Below, piece after piece: positions 19,801 through 27,014 of a stretch of DNA of 64,000 nt. The notes under the pieces were generated by a model. It had not been told where the DNA came from. It saw only the letters and a list, made by a program, of their open reading frames with translations, and did no database searches. How positions within the stretch are numbered: position 1 is the stretch's first letter; every line of letters starts with the position of its first letter. Made by a program: the position numbers and the translations under genes. The stretch comes from Janthinobacterium sp. TB1-E2 (lineage in GTDB: Bacteria; Pseudomonadota; Gammaproteobacteria; Burkholderiales; Burkholderiaceae_D), in NCBI RefSeq assembly GCF_036885605.1, contig NZ_CP142523.1:1612001-1676000 (forward strand). The letters run 5' to 3'.

Positions 19801-20698
19801 CATTCCCTACAACAAGAAATTGTGGACCGTGCCCCTGGCCGAGATGGAAACGTCGTGGCTGGGCGGGCGGGTGCCCTTGCCGAACCTGGAAGAAATCATC
19901 GAGGGTGCGCTGGAACCGGTGGCCAGGCCGATGGGCCCGAATGCGCGCTTCGGCTATCCCTTGCGCGGCGGCTTCCAGGCCTTGATGTCGGGTTTCCTGC
20001 CGCACCTGCAAGGCAAGCTGGAACTCAATGCCGATGTGGTGCAGGTCTTGCCGCGCCAGCATGTGGTCGTGCTGGGCGACGGCCGCCGCTTCCGTTACCA
20101 GCATTTGCTGAGCACCATGCCCTTGCCGCAGCTGGTGCGGCTGATCGGCGAGCAGGCGCCGCCGCAGGTACAGGCGGCGGCGCGCGCCTTGCGACATATT
20201 TCCGTACGCTGCGTCAACTTGGGCGTGGCACGCGAAAACATCAGCGAGAAACACTGGATTTACTATCCGGAAGAGACGATATTCCACCGTATCTTCCTGC
20301 AAGGGAATGCCAGCCCCCACTGCAATGCGCCGGGCGGTTTCGGCCTCACGTGCGAGATCAGTTATTCGCCCTGGAAACCGCTGCCGCTCGATGGACAGGC
20401 CCTGATTGACCGCTGCGTGGCCGATTGCATCGCGGTGGGCTTGCTGCGCGACGACGACCGCCTGCTGGCCGCCAACCAGGTGGACATGCCCTACGCCTAT
20501 GTGGTGTACGACCACGCGCGGGCCGCCAACGTGGCGCTGGTGAAAGCATGGCTGTCCACGCAGGACATCGTGCTGGCCGGACGCTACAGTGAGTGGGAAT
20601 ACTACAATTCCGACCACGCCTTCCTGGCCGGGAAAAAAGCGGCGGAACTGATCACAGGGCTGGCGGCAAGCCAGCGCAAGATAGGCATGGTGGAGTAG
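16862..20698 (+). CDS. Three-module fusion: clan GH-A glycosidase + glycosyltransferase + UDP-galactopyranose-mutase-like flavoprotein
   Basis: This 1278-residue protein has an open frame through three modules. Residues 1-395 form a GH1/GH5-like TIM barrel, with likely acid/base Glu143 (SPINEISF) and nucleophile Glu297 (LLAETSHVG). Residues 400-757 form a GT-B-type glycosyltransferase (FSHLRWNFVYQRPQQ at its start, SPTKVLEYMAAQLPIV near 676-692). After a linker of about 40 low-complexity residues, residues 800-1278 form an FAD-binding amine-oxidase/UDP-galactopyranose-mutase-like domain (IIGAGPTGLSAAYHLG), with its own Ala/Pro-rich insert. An AGGARG-type ribosome site (AAAGGA) lies 8 bases before an in-frame ATG at 18059, so the second and third modules might also be made separately. 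An AAGAGGAGCAGG site precedes the first ATG. Confidence 0.8.
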   Translation: MADTDGAAAPFLTYWQAGYEGADHVTHGGQALDMNRVTGHLDRVREDYLLLRQFGIRSVRESIGWRLAERDGQFDFSGIEERAAVAQELGLQINWTFCHYGWPSELDLFSPDFVPRFARYCRAAAQFLAPYAGRAPVYSPINEISFTSWGLSVHMFQCLNMYRPDAGHEGKRQLVRATVAGCDAIRAVSPQARFLQCDPLIHVTAPPGRTDWIAQAAAWRASQFEAWDMLYGRQAPELGGAPRYLDLIGLNYYHSNQWESGSNLRLWWHLGEPRRMPLHQLLLEVQARYQRPLLLAETSHVGSGRGAWIRDVAAEAALAVQHGAALRGICIYPIIDRPDWDDASHWHHSGLWDVGLEGEGGERLRRILVPPYAAALRQAQRLTGQLCSTFALAGQKGTGMRTIIVFSHLRWNFVYQRPQQLLSRLAQFYRVVFVEEPVWHDGLGTLELSTPAPNVTVCQPRTAVQAPGFHDDQLAVLQPLLSQITPADDPIVWFYTPMALPLLPALHADLVVYDCMDELAAFKNAPRQLLQRETALLARADLVFAGGPSLFEAKRTRHANVHCFASSVDTVHFEQALDRHNGHPAQAEIGRPRLGYYGVIDERFEPALVAALADAHPEWQIVLVGPILKIDPASLPQRQNIHYLGQQAYQALPHFLAGWDVCLLPFARNEATRFISPTKVLEYMAAQLPIVSTSITDVAVPYGDIVAIADTPEAFVAACEAALAATPEQRAAMAASMRAIAEATSWDATVEQMRTLLDTTPPGQGARQQVPAASTAQAATPGAGADVNLLHPPGAPQAVACAIIGAGPTGLSAAYHLGADTLLLDKNAAVGGWCRSIQDRGFTFDHAGHIMFSNDDYVLDMYRTLLGANLHWQNREAWVYSKQVYTRYPFQGALYGLSPAVIKECIVGAIEARYGKVPAASGQAPAAACAVEDCCADGGTGLEQVHDAVAAPPQAQAQSAPNFEQFIHQVWGSGIARHFAIPYNKKLWTVPLAEMETSWLGGRVPLPNLEEIIEGALEPVARPMGPNARFGYPLRGGFQALMSGFLPHLQGKLELNADVVQVLPRQHVVVLGDGRRFRYQHLLSTMPLPQLVRLIGEQAPPQVQAAARALRHISVRCVNLGVARENISEKHWIYYPEETIFHRIFLQGNASPHCNAPGGFGLTCEISYSPWKPLPLDGQALIDRCVADCIAVGLLRDDDRLLAANQVDMPYAYVVYDHARAANVALVKAWLSTQDIVLAGRYSEWEYYNSDHAFLAGKKAAELITGLAASQRKIGMVE

Positions 20699-20704
20699 GC
20701 GCTT

Positions 20705-20737
20705 GCGCCGGGAGCACGGGAACGGCGCTCCCGGCGC
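20705..20737 (+). terminator. Hairpin behind the fusion gene
   Basis: An 11-bp perfect stem GCGCCGGGAGC/GCTCCCGGCGC starts seven bases after the stop. It lacks a T-run, so it is terminator-like only. Confidence 0.45.
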
Positions 20738-20817
20738 GAGGTAGACACGATGAGCACGACGGACATGAGGGAGACGATGAGGAGGAGGGACTAGCAATAG
20801 GCACAACAGTCACCAGG

Positions 20818-20952
20818 GGCAACCGGCAAGAGACAAGAGGCAAGAGGCAAGAGGCAAAGCAGATGGAATCCTGCCTTGCCTCTTGTCGGTTGCCTGGGCA
20901 TTGGCGGCGCGGCTGGCCACTGGCGTTCAGTCCCCCGAACGCCAGTGGCCAG
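20818..20952. repeat. Structured intergenic repeat region
   Basis: The 313-base spacer behind the fusion gene has no gene I can support. It holds three tandem copies of CAAGAGG (20834-20854), an inverted pair GGCAACCG (20818-20825)/CGGTTGCC (20887-20894) enclosing GACAAGAGGCAAG (20832-20844) and its complement (20875-20887), and a separate 16-bp perfect hairpin (20913-20928 with 20937-20952, 8-nt loop). Confidence 0.6.
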
Positions 20953-21011
20953 GTGTATCAGTGCATGCCGCGCTGATCCCTGTGCTGATCCCCCATAACG
21001 TCAATAGCGCG

Positions 21012-21563
21012 TCAATAGCGCTGCAGCAAGCCGTTGACCACCTTGACCCTATCGCCGATCTGGTAGCCGGGCTGGGAGTTTTGCATGATGGCCCGCGTAC
21101 TGCCGTCGTCCAGGCGCAGGGTGACCCGGTATTGCATGTTGCCCGAGGTGGTGCCCGCCGTGCCGGAACTGCCCGATTGCATGTCGCTGCTCCCCTGATC
21201 CATGCCGCGCGGCACCGGCTCGATCGATTGCACCGTGGCGGAGGCGATGCTCACACCCGATTGGCTGCCGTCCATGTTCATGGCGTTGTTGGCCGTGGAG
21301 GTGCGCGCGTCGGCGCTGCCGGTGCCTGCGGTGCCACTGTTGCCCGTGCTGGTGTCGCTCATGGTGCTGCCGGTCCCGGTCCCGGTCCCGGTGCTGGTGC
21401 CGGCGCTGTTGCCAACCGATGTGCTGCCCGTCCCGGCCGTATTGCTGTAGCTTTCACCGCTGCGGCCGTTCGTGCTGCTCATGCTGGTGCGATTCGGATC
21501 CGAACTGCAGGCGGCCAGCGTACACAGCAGGCCAGCCAGCGCCATGGTTTTTTTTACTCTCAT
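21012..21563 (-). CDS. Ser/Gly/Thr-rich outer-membrane lipoprotein with SlyB-like C-terminus
   Basis: This 183-residue protein starts at 21563, where AGGAGAACAAG precedes the ATG. The signal peptide ends in a lipobox LAAC with Cys19. A long low-complexity Ser/Gly/Thr/Asn segment follows, including a GTGTGTG run encoded by a CCGGTC tandem repeat. The last 45 residues (YRVTLRLDDGSTRAIMQ, IGDRVKVVNG) resemble the C-terminal domain of SlyB/17-kDa surface antigens, but the glycine zipper of those proteins is not evident. It is likely anchored to the outer membrane; its function is unknown. Confidence 0.72.
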   Translation of the reverse strand: MRVKKTMALAGLLCTLAACSSDPNRTSMSSTNGRSGESYSNTAGTGSTSVGNSAGTSTGTGTGTGSTMSDTSTGNSGTAGTGSADARTSTANNAMNMDGSQSGVSIASATVQSIEPVPRGMDQGSSDMQSGSSGTAGTTSGNMQYRVTLRLDDGSTRAIMQNSQPGYQIGDRVKVVNGLLQRY

Positions 21564-21825
21564 CTTGTTCTCCTCTTGGTCTGACAAAGTGTTAACCCTG
21601 TTTCCAGGGTGTGGCGGAGGTCAGCGTCAATGGCGCATGCCAGGCATGGCCGCAACTGCTGCTAGTAAGAGCGCAGGAGGACTGAGATGTTCGGTACTTG
21701 TTATTTCACATTGAGGTACATCAAGTGCTTCAATTGTCGAGCTTGGTATAAAAGACATTCTTGCGCAGGGCGGGCACGGCGTTCGCGCATTCCCTTGTTC
21801 CCCGTTGCTTATTTCAGGAGAATAA

Positions 21826-22125
21826 ATGTCTGCCGATTTCCATAGCGTCAAGCTGATCAATGAGTTGGTGATTGCCGTGTACGGCGCCCCGGGCGCAGCG
21901 AACGGTGCGCGCGCCCGCTATGCGCTGACCCAGGCCCTGCATGCCTTGACGAGGCTGTCACGGTCGGAACAGTTGATGGAGATGCAGCGCGATGCGGCGC
22001 GTGCGGCGGGAGCAGCCAGCCGGCGCGAGATGCGCACGGTGCTGCGCCGCATCGCCGGCAGGGCGGCAGCGGGCCAGGGCCAGTTGCCGCTGGCGCTCGG
22101 TGCCGGCGATGACACCGCGCCGTGA
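21826..22125 (+). CDS. Hypothetical protein, small and Ala/Arg-rich
   Basis: This 99-residue protein has a good ribosome site (CAGGAG) 5 bases before the ATG, and a TATAAA about 70 bases upstream. It is mostly helical, with no membrane segment and many Ala, Arg and Leu residues. Its stop meets the stop of the convergent VanZ-like gene, which begins one base later. I do not recognise the family. Confidence 0.6.
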   Translation: MSADFHSVKLINELVIAVYGAPGAANGARARYALTQALHALTRLSRSEQLMEMQRDAARAAGAASRREMRTVLRRIAGRAAAGQGQLPLALGAGDDTAP

Positions 22126-22539
22126 TCAGCCCTGCTGTTTCTTCAGCGCGGCGGCGGCCATGCCGGGCCAGCAAAAGTAGAGCGGCAGCACCACGGCCAC
22201 GGCGGCCGTGATATCGACCACCCAGTCGCTGACGGCGCCACGGCGGTAAGGCAGGAAACTCTGGATGAATTCGTCCAGCGCGCCCATGGCCGCCACCATC
22301 AGCACCGACAGCAGCGCCCGGCGCGCCATGCCGCCTGCCGTGCCGCTGAACAGGATCAGTGCCAGCACGCCATAGCCGACGGAATGCAGCACGCCGCCCG
22401 ACGCATATTGGCCCACGTCCGCGCGCACGCCGGGGATGTCGCCGATCAGGATCACCAGGGCATACAGCAGCAGCGCGGTGCGGTAGCGCAAGCGTTCATA
22501 GCGGTCGGAAAAACAGAGTTCGGGCAAGGGTGCGGGCAT
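22126..22539 (-). CDS. VanZ-like family protein
   Basis: This 137-residue inner-membrane protein has four hydrophobic segments. It shows the VanZ pattern: GGVLHSVGYGVLAL with a central His, then ALDEFIQSFLPYRRGAVSDWVVDI, where the Glu, the Gln and the Asp-x-x-x-Asp are conserved in the family. VanZ relatives are linked to envelope traits and, in VanZ itself, to low-level teicoplanin resistance. No van genes are near, so resistance should not be inferred. Confidence 0.85.
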   Translation of the reverse strand: MPAPLPELCFSDRYERLRYRTALLLYALVILIGDIPGVRADVGQYASGGVLHSVGYGVLALILFSGTAGGMARRALLSVLMVAAMGALDEFIQSFLPYRRGAVSDWVVDITAAVAVVLPLYFCWPGMAAAALKKQQG

Positions 22540-22626
22540 GATGCGTGAGGACGGTTGGAAAGGCAGTCACAATATCATGTGCATGGCGGGCCACCGTGTT
22601 TTTGCGCAAGAGCTTGCCGTGCGGGC

Positions 22627-22655
22627 AAAAAAAAGGCCCGCGGGGGCGCGGGCCT
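22627..22655 (-). terminator. Rho-independent terminator of the candidate small RNA
   Basis: AGGCCCGCG/CGCGGGCCT form a 9-bp stem with a 4-nt loop; the minus strand continues with eight T. This is a strong intrinsic terminator. Confidence 0.85.
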
Positions 22656-22803
22656 AAAACCCAAATGAAATGGGTCAAGAGTTGAGAGTTGCTCACCATG
22701 TCGCGCGCCTTGCCGGCGCTCGCCATGGTCATGAAAAGGGAGTGGTGTGCCATCGCGGCACACCTGTCTGTAGTCAGGCATATCGGTTGCCTGTACAGCA
22801 GAT
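22627..22803 (-). ncRNA. Candidate small RNA with four stem-loops
   Basis: On the minus strand a -10-like TATACT (22815-22810) is followed by about 175 bases with four hairpins: CAGGCA/TGCCTG (22793-22775), GGTGTGCC/GGCACACC (22764-22744, 5-nt loop), ACCCA/TGGGT (22675-22659) and a 9-bp GC-rich terminator with an eight-base T-run (22655-22627). No reading frame ends before the terminator, so a protein product is unlikely. It lies between the SDR gene and vanZ, both on the same strand. The compact, modular fold favours a trans-acting small RNA; a vanZ leader is less likely because the terminator precedes vanZ by about 90 bases. Confidence 0.45.
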
Positions 22804-22928
22804 GAAGCAAGTATAGGGGGCGAAAATGACGGCCTGATGACACGCCGCAACATTTTTTTGCGGCAGGCAGAATGACCGGGAAGATTGTGCGTCATGGCAA
22901 GAATGGCCATGTTTCAGCACTGATAGCG

Positions 22929-22959
22929 AAAAAAAAAGCCCGCTGGTGAAAGCGGGCTT
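22929..22959 (-). terminator. Rho-independent terminator downstream of the SDR gene
   Basis: AAGCCCGCT/AGCGGGCTT form a 9-bp stem with a 6-nt loop, followed on the minus strand by about nine T. A second small hairpin (CTATT..AATAG, 22964-22985) precedes it. The rest of the 543-base spacer between vanZ and the SDR gene holds the candidate small RNA and this 3' region, with no further gene seen. Confidence 0.85.
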
Positions 22960-23082
22960 AAAACTATTTTCTTGGAGGAGAATAGTGGAGACAGGTGCAT
23001 TATGCTGCGTCGCACGATATGTGTCTAATGGTCTTTTCAGATAACCATTATCGTTTTTTGATATAACTGCCTCGTCTTGCCC

Positions 23083-23847
23083 TCATTCTTTCACGGCTAC
23101 CGTGTAGTTGAGCGCCATGCGCCCGCCATCGACATAGATGGTCTGGCCCGTCATGTAGGTGGCGTCGTCGCTGGCCAGGAAGGCTGCGATGCCCGCCACT
23201 TCTTCCGGTTCGCCGCAGCGGCCCAGCGGCGTGCGCGACAATATCGTGTGGCGCGCCTCCGGGCTCGACAGCACCGCCTGCTTGGCCAGTTCCGTTAGGA
23301 TGGTGCCTGGCCCGATGCCGTTCACGCGCACGCCGTGCGGGGCCAGGTTCAGGGCCATGACCTTGGTCAGCTGGTTGATGGCGCCTTTCGACACCACGTA
23401 TGGCACCTGGTTCGGGATCGCCAGTTCCGCATTCACGCTGGACATATTGATGATGCAGCCGCTGTTGCGCTTGACCATCTCGCGCGCCACGGCCTGGCCG
23501 CACAGGAACATCGATTTCAGGTTGATGCGCATGACCCGGTCGAAATCGTCTTCGCACACGTCGAGGAAATCGGCCGCGTGCGTGACGCCCGCATTGTTGA
23601 CGAGGATATCGATGTGGCCGAACTGGGCCAGCGTTTCCTTCAGCATGGCATCGACGTCCGCCTTCTGGCTGACGTCGGCGCAAAAGAAGCGCGCCTGCGG
23701 GCCGAGGGCCGCGGCCGCCTGCGCGCCTTCTTCCTTGATGTCGACCAGCATCACTTGCGCCCCTTCGGCGATCAGGCGGGTGGCGCAAGCCAGGCCGATG
23801 CCTTGCGTGGCGCCCGTGACGATGGCGGTTTTATTGATCAGTTTCAT
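23083..23847 (-). CDS. SDR family NAD(P)-dependent oxidoreductase
   Basis: This 254-residue short-chain dehydrogenase has the cofactor loop TGATQGIGLACA at residue 11, NNAG near residue 87, the catalytic Ser in INMSSVN and the Tyr-x-x-x-Lys in YVVSK near residue 153. The C-terminus YMTGQTIYVDGGRMALN is the usual FabG-like end. An acidic residue after the second strand (VDIKEEG) favours NAD. The start has an AGGAGC site. The substrate is unknown; sugar or hydroxyacid dehydrogenases look most similar. Confidence 0.88.
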   Translation of the reverse strand: MKLINKTAIVTGATQGIGLACATRLIAEGAQVMLVDIKEEGAQAAAALGPQARFFCADVSQKADVDAMLKETLAQFGHIDILVNNAGVTHAADFLDVCEDDFDRVMRINLKSMFLCGQAVAREMVKRNSGCIINMSSVNAELAIPNQVPYVVSKGAINQLTKVMALNLAPHGVRVNGIGPGTILTELAKQAVLSSPEARHTILSRTPLGRCGEPEEVAGIAAFLASDDATYMTGQTIYVDGGRMALNYTVAVKE

Positions 23848-23931
23848 GTGTGCTCCTCGGCGAATAATAGGGGCGCTGCCCAGGCCACGGGCTTGCGCGG
23901 CAATGGGCAGATTTTAATCCCTGGGCAGGAA

Positions 23932-24459
23932 TCAGAGGAGAATGGGTTCGTTCGGCAATTGGTTGCCGCGCGTACCGTCAGCGGGGAAGTGGCTTTGCAG
24001 CAAAGTATTCAACTGCTGCAAGGCATCGAGCGTGCTGTCGTGGTAATTGCCATCCTTGAAACCCTTGGTCATCGTGCGGCATACGGCTTGCCACTGTTCC
24101 GGCGTGATGCGGCGGCCCACGTTGCGGTCGGCAACGATATCGACCTGGTGCTCGGCCAGGTTGATGTAGATGAGCACGCCAACGTTGTCTTCCGTATCCC
24201 ACACACCATACTGGGCGAACAGTTCGCGCGCCCGCTCGCGGTTGCTCACGCCCTGATAGGCCATGCCTGGCGTCAGGGCCGCTTCGACGATCAGGCGCAC
24301 TTCGGCCCGGTGCATCGTTTCACCGTCGGCGATGGCCGTCTCGATGGCTTTCAGGGTGCGTTCCGGAAACGCCTGGCGCGCCGTCGCGGGCGTGCCCCGC
24401 AAATGTTTCAAGGCGCGTCCACAGCGTTGGCCGAATGTCAGTTGTTTCGCCATTACCAA
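23932..24459 (-). CDS. TPM domain-containing protein
   Basis: This 175-residue protein contains a TPM_phosphatase domain (about residues 35-150; IADGETMHRAEVRLIVEAAL, then DTEDNVGVLIYINLAEHQVDIVAD). Its start overlaps the end of the upstream TPM/YgcG gene by 7 bases, so it is in the lemA operon. No signal peptide is evident, in contrast to its neighbour. Such pairs follow lemA in many proteobacteria; their role in the envelope is not settled. Confidence 0.85.
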   Translation of the reverse strand: MVMAKQLTFGQRCGRALKHLRGTPATARQAFPERTLKAIETAIADGETMHRAEVRLIVEAALTPGMAYQGVSNRERARELFAQYGVWDTEDNVGVLIYINLAEHQVDIVADRNVGRRITPEQWQAVCRTMTKGFKDGNYHDSTLDALQQLNTLLQSHFPADGTRGNQLPNEPILL

Positions 24460-25283
24460 TCTCCCGAGGCGCCGCCGCCGTCAAATCCGCCGCCGCCGCC
24501 GCCGAAACCACCGCCGCCACCGCCAAAACCACCTCCGCCGCCGAAGCCGCCACCACCGCTCCGGTTGTTCAGCGCCTGGCTGAGGATGCTGCCCAGCACG
24601 ACGCCGGTGGCGCCGCTGGACCAGTTGCTGCCGCGCTGCAGGCGGTTAGGCCCGCCGCGCGAACGGAACAGGGTCAGCATGACGAGAAAGCCGAAGAACA
24701 GCAGCGGCAGCCAGAAGGTCATGCCGCCCGCGTCCACCGTGGCCGGCGCCTTCTGCTGGGCCGGGGCGGGGAATTGCTCCTGGTTCAGCAGAGTGGCAAT
24801 CGACCCCACGCCGGCGACCAGGCCGCCGTAATAGTCGTTTTGCTTGAAATGCGGGGCGATCACGTCTTGCAGGATGCGTTTCGATTGCGCATCCGTCAGC
24901 ACGCCCTGCACGCCGCGGCCCGCCTCGATGCGCAGGCGGCGCAGCGACGATGGATTGTCCTTCGCCACCATCAGCAGCACGCCGTCATCGACGCCCTTGC
25001 GGCCCAGCTTCCAGGCATCCGTCACGCGGATGCTGTACTGCTCGATGGCTTCCGGTTCCGTGCTCTTGACCAGCAGCACGGCGATCTGGCTGCCCGTCTT
25101 GGCTTCGTAATCGGCCAGCACGCCTTCCAGCGCCGCTTTCTGCTTGGCGTCGAGCATGCCGGCGTTGTCCGTCACGCGCGCCGCCAGCGGCGGCACGGGC
25201 ACAAGACCCTGCGCGCTGGCGGACAGGCTGGTGCACAGCAGCAGCGCCGTCGCCAGCGCCGCCAGATAAGACCAGGCTTTCAT
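24453..25283 (-). CDS. YgcG-type TPM domain protein with Gly-rich tail
   Basis: This 276-residue protein has a signal peptide (MKAWSYLAAL, cleavage near ASA-QG), a TPM domain at about residues 30-160 (VTDNAGMLDAKQKAALEGVL), a membrane segment near residue 195 (PLLFFGFLVMLTLF) and a tail of Gly and Phe repeats ending in GGGASGDW. The ATG at 25283 follows the lemA stop after one base; an overlapping start at 25295 is possible. The N-terminal domain should face the periplasm. Lipid or envelope remodelling is inferred only from the family. Confidence 0.87.
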   Translation of the reverse strand: MKAWSYLAALATALLLCTSLSASAQGLVPVPPLAARVTDNAGMLDAKQKAALEGVLADYEAKTGSQIAVLLVKSTEPEAIEQYSIRVTDAWKLGRKGVDDGVLLMVAKDNPSSLRRLRIEAGRGVQGVLTDAQSKRILQDVIAPHFKQNDYYGGLVAGVGSIATLLNQEQFPAPAQQKAPATVDAGGMTFWLPLLFFGFLVMLTLFRSRGGPNRLQRGSNWSSGATGVVLGSILSQALNNRSGGGGFGGGGGFGGGGGGFGGGGGGFDGGGASGDW

Positions 25284-25284
25284 C

Positions 25285-25899
25285 TTATTTGCCAAAGTTG
25301 ACGGTCGGTGCGGTCGAGATGGCTTTTTCGTTTTCCACCGTGAACGATGGCTTGACCTTGTAGCCGAAGACCATGGCCGTCAGGTTGTTCGGGAAGCTGC
25401 GCGCATGCACGTTGTAATCCTGCACGGCAACGATGTAGCGCTGGCGCGCCACGGTGATGCGGTTTTCCGTGCCTTCCAGCTGCGACTGCAAATCGCGGAA
25501 GCTCGTATCGGCCTTCAGGTCAGGGTATTTTTCGGACACCACCATCAGGCGCGACAGGGCCGACGACAGCTGCCCTTGTACTTGCTGGAATTTTTCGAAC
25601 GCGGCCGGGTCGTTCAGCACTTCGGGCGTGATCTGGAAGCTGGTGGCGGCGGCGCGCGCCTTGGTCACCGCTTCCAGGGTTTCGCGTTCGTGCGTGGCAT
25701 AGCCCTTGACGGTGTTGACCAGGTTGGGGATCAGGTCGGCGCGGCGCTGGTACTGGTTGACCACTTCGCCCCAAGCGGCCTTGGTGGCTTCGTCCTTGCT
25801 CTGGAAGTCGTTGTAGCCGCAGCCCGTCAGGATGCCGGCCAGGACGGTGACGCTCAGCGCCAGGCGCAGCCATTTTGTGAATTGATTGGTGATTTGCAT
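25285..25899 (-). CDS. LemA family lipoprotein
   Basis: This 204-residue protein starts at MQITNQF and has a lipobox-like LTGC with Cys27 after a hydrophobic stretch, so it may be lipidated. The LemA domain fills the rest, with RRADLIPNLVNTVKGYATHE near residue 55 and SYPNNL-like RSFPNNL near the end. It leads the lemA-ygcG-TPM operon. LemA was first named as a surface antigen; the molecular function is unknown. The longer frame upstream is not used because the LemA family begins here. Confidence 0.9.
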   Translation of the reverse strand: MQITNQFTKWLRLALSVTVLAGILTGCGYNDFQSKDEATKAAWGEVVNQYQRRADLIPNLVNTVKGYATHERETLEAVTKARAAATSFQITPEVLNDPAAFEKFQQVQGQLSSALSRLMVVSEKYPDLKADTSFRDLQSQLEGTENRITVARQRYIVAVQDYNVHARSFPNNLTAMVFGYKVKPSFTVENEKAISTAPTVNFGK

Positions 25900-26056
25900 G
25901 ATGGGTTCCGTGCAGAGTAAAGGAGGTGAGGCAAATATACCTGAAACAGCCCGCAATGTCGGTTTAATAAGCGCTGGCCGCCGCCCCTGCCTGCCTTCCC
26001 GGGTCCATGCCGCGTTACAATACGGGGTTTGCAACTGAATATAGAGAAGGTGTGCC

Positions 26057-26881
26057 GTGAATTTCATCAATAAATTATCCGCCGCGTGGACGGCCAATAA
26101 TTCCCTGCTGTGCGTAGGCCTGGACCCGGACCTGGCGAAACTGCCGGCCGACCTGCGCGACTTGCCTGATGGAATCACCACCTTTTGCACGCGCATCATC
26201 GACGCCACGGCCGACCTGGCCTGCGCCTTCAAGCCGCAGATCGCGTATTTTGCCGCGCTGGGCGCGGAAAAGCAGCTGGAAGACATCTGCCGCTACGTGC
26301 GCGAGAACTACCCGCACATCCCGCTGATCCTCGACGCGAAACGGGGCGACATCGGCGCGACAGCCACGCAATACGCGCGCGAAGCGTTCGAGCGCTACGG
26401 CGCCGACGCCGTCACCGTGAATCCCTACATGGGCGAAGATTCGCTAGACCCCTACCTGGCGTGGAAAGACCGCGGCGTGATCATCCTGTGCCGCACTTCG
26501 AACCCGGGCGGCTCGGACCTGCAATTTCTGAATACGGACGGCGAACCGCTGTACCAGCGCGTGGCGCGCCTGGTGGCCGACAAATGGAACAAGAATGGCC
26601 AGTGCGCGCTCGTCGTCGGCGCCACTTTCCCTGAAGAACTGGCGCAAGTGCGCGCCATCGTCGGCGATATGCCGCTGCTGGTGCCCGGCATCGGCGCCCA
26701 GGGCGGCGACATCGCCGCCACCGTCGGCGCGGGCCAGACGGCGAACGGCATGGGCATGATGATCAGCTCGTCGCGCGCCATCATCTACGCCACGCCGCAA
26801 GCGGGCGAAGATTTTGCCGACGCGGCCCGCCGCGTGGCCATTGAAACGCGCGATGCGATCAATCAACATCGTTCGGTTTAA
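26057..26881 (+). CDS. pyrF: Orotidine 5'-phosphate decarboxylase (type 2)
   Basis: This 274-residue enzyme makes UMP in the last step of pyrimidine synthesis. The catalytic Lys-Asp pair is in [12 protein letters not shown] near residue 94. The length and the [13 protein letters not shown] segment mark the type 2 (mycobacterial/betaproteobacterial) form rather than the short E. coli type. Its upstream spacer has GTTACAAT, a possible -10. The gene ends directly before a palindromic repeat. Confidence 0.94.
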   Translation: MNFINKLSAAWTANNSLLCVGLDPDLAKLPADLRDLPDGITTFCTRIIDATADLACAFKPQIAYFAALGAEKQLEDICRYVRENYPHIPLILDAKRGDIGATATQYAREAFERYGADAVTVNPYMGEDSLDPYLAWKDRGVIILCRTSNPGGSDLQFLNTDGEPLYQRVARLVADKWNKNGQCALVVGATFPEELAQVRAIVGDMPLLVPGIGAQGGDIAATVGAGQTANGMGMMISSSRAIIYATPQAGEDFADAARRVAIETRDAINQHRSV

Positions 26882-26899
26882 GCACCATCCATCAAAAAT

Positions 26900-26997
26900 G
26901 TAGGTCGGGTTAGGCCAGCGGCCGTAACCCGACAACACCGGTAACGTCAACAATGTTGTCGGATTACGCGGGCCTTCTGCCCGCTAATCCGACCTAC
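26900..26997. repeat. Palindromic repeat, GTAGGTCGGATTA family (copy 1)
   Basis: The 98-base element begins GTAGGTCGGGTTA and ends TAATCCGACCTAC, with internal partial palindromes. The same unit is seen at 43844-44003 and 50411-50505. It lies between convergent pyrF and the exonuclease gene. Confidence 0.85.
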
Positions 26998-27014
26998 CCG
27001 GCTCGCGCCCTCTT

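Noticed and set aside
18023..20806. A 927-residue minus-strand frame opposite the fusion gene
   Set aside because: Composition typical of antisense high-GC frames, no motif and no ribosome site. The plus strand has three recognisable modules.
22126..22539. Vancomycin or teicoplanin resistance from the VanZ-like gene
   Set aside because: No vanA-type genes are near and the VanZ family is broad, so a resistance call is not supported.
22575..22910. Small open frames on the minus strand in the vanZ-SDR spacer
   Set aside because: They read through a strong terminator hairpin and lack ribosome sites, so a non-coding RNA is more likely.
24470..24560. CCGCCG-rich tract as a microsatellite
   Set aside because: It encodes the Gly/Phe-rich tail of the YgcG-type protein, a normal feature of that family.
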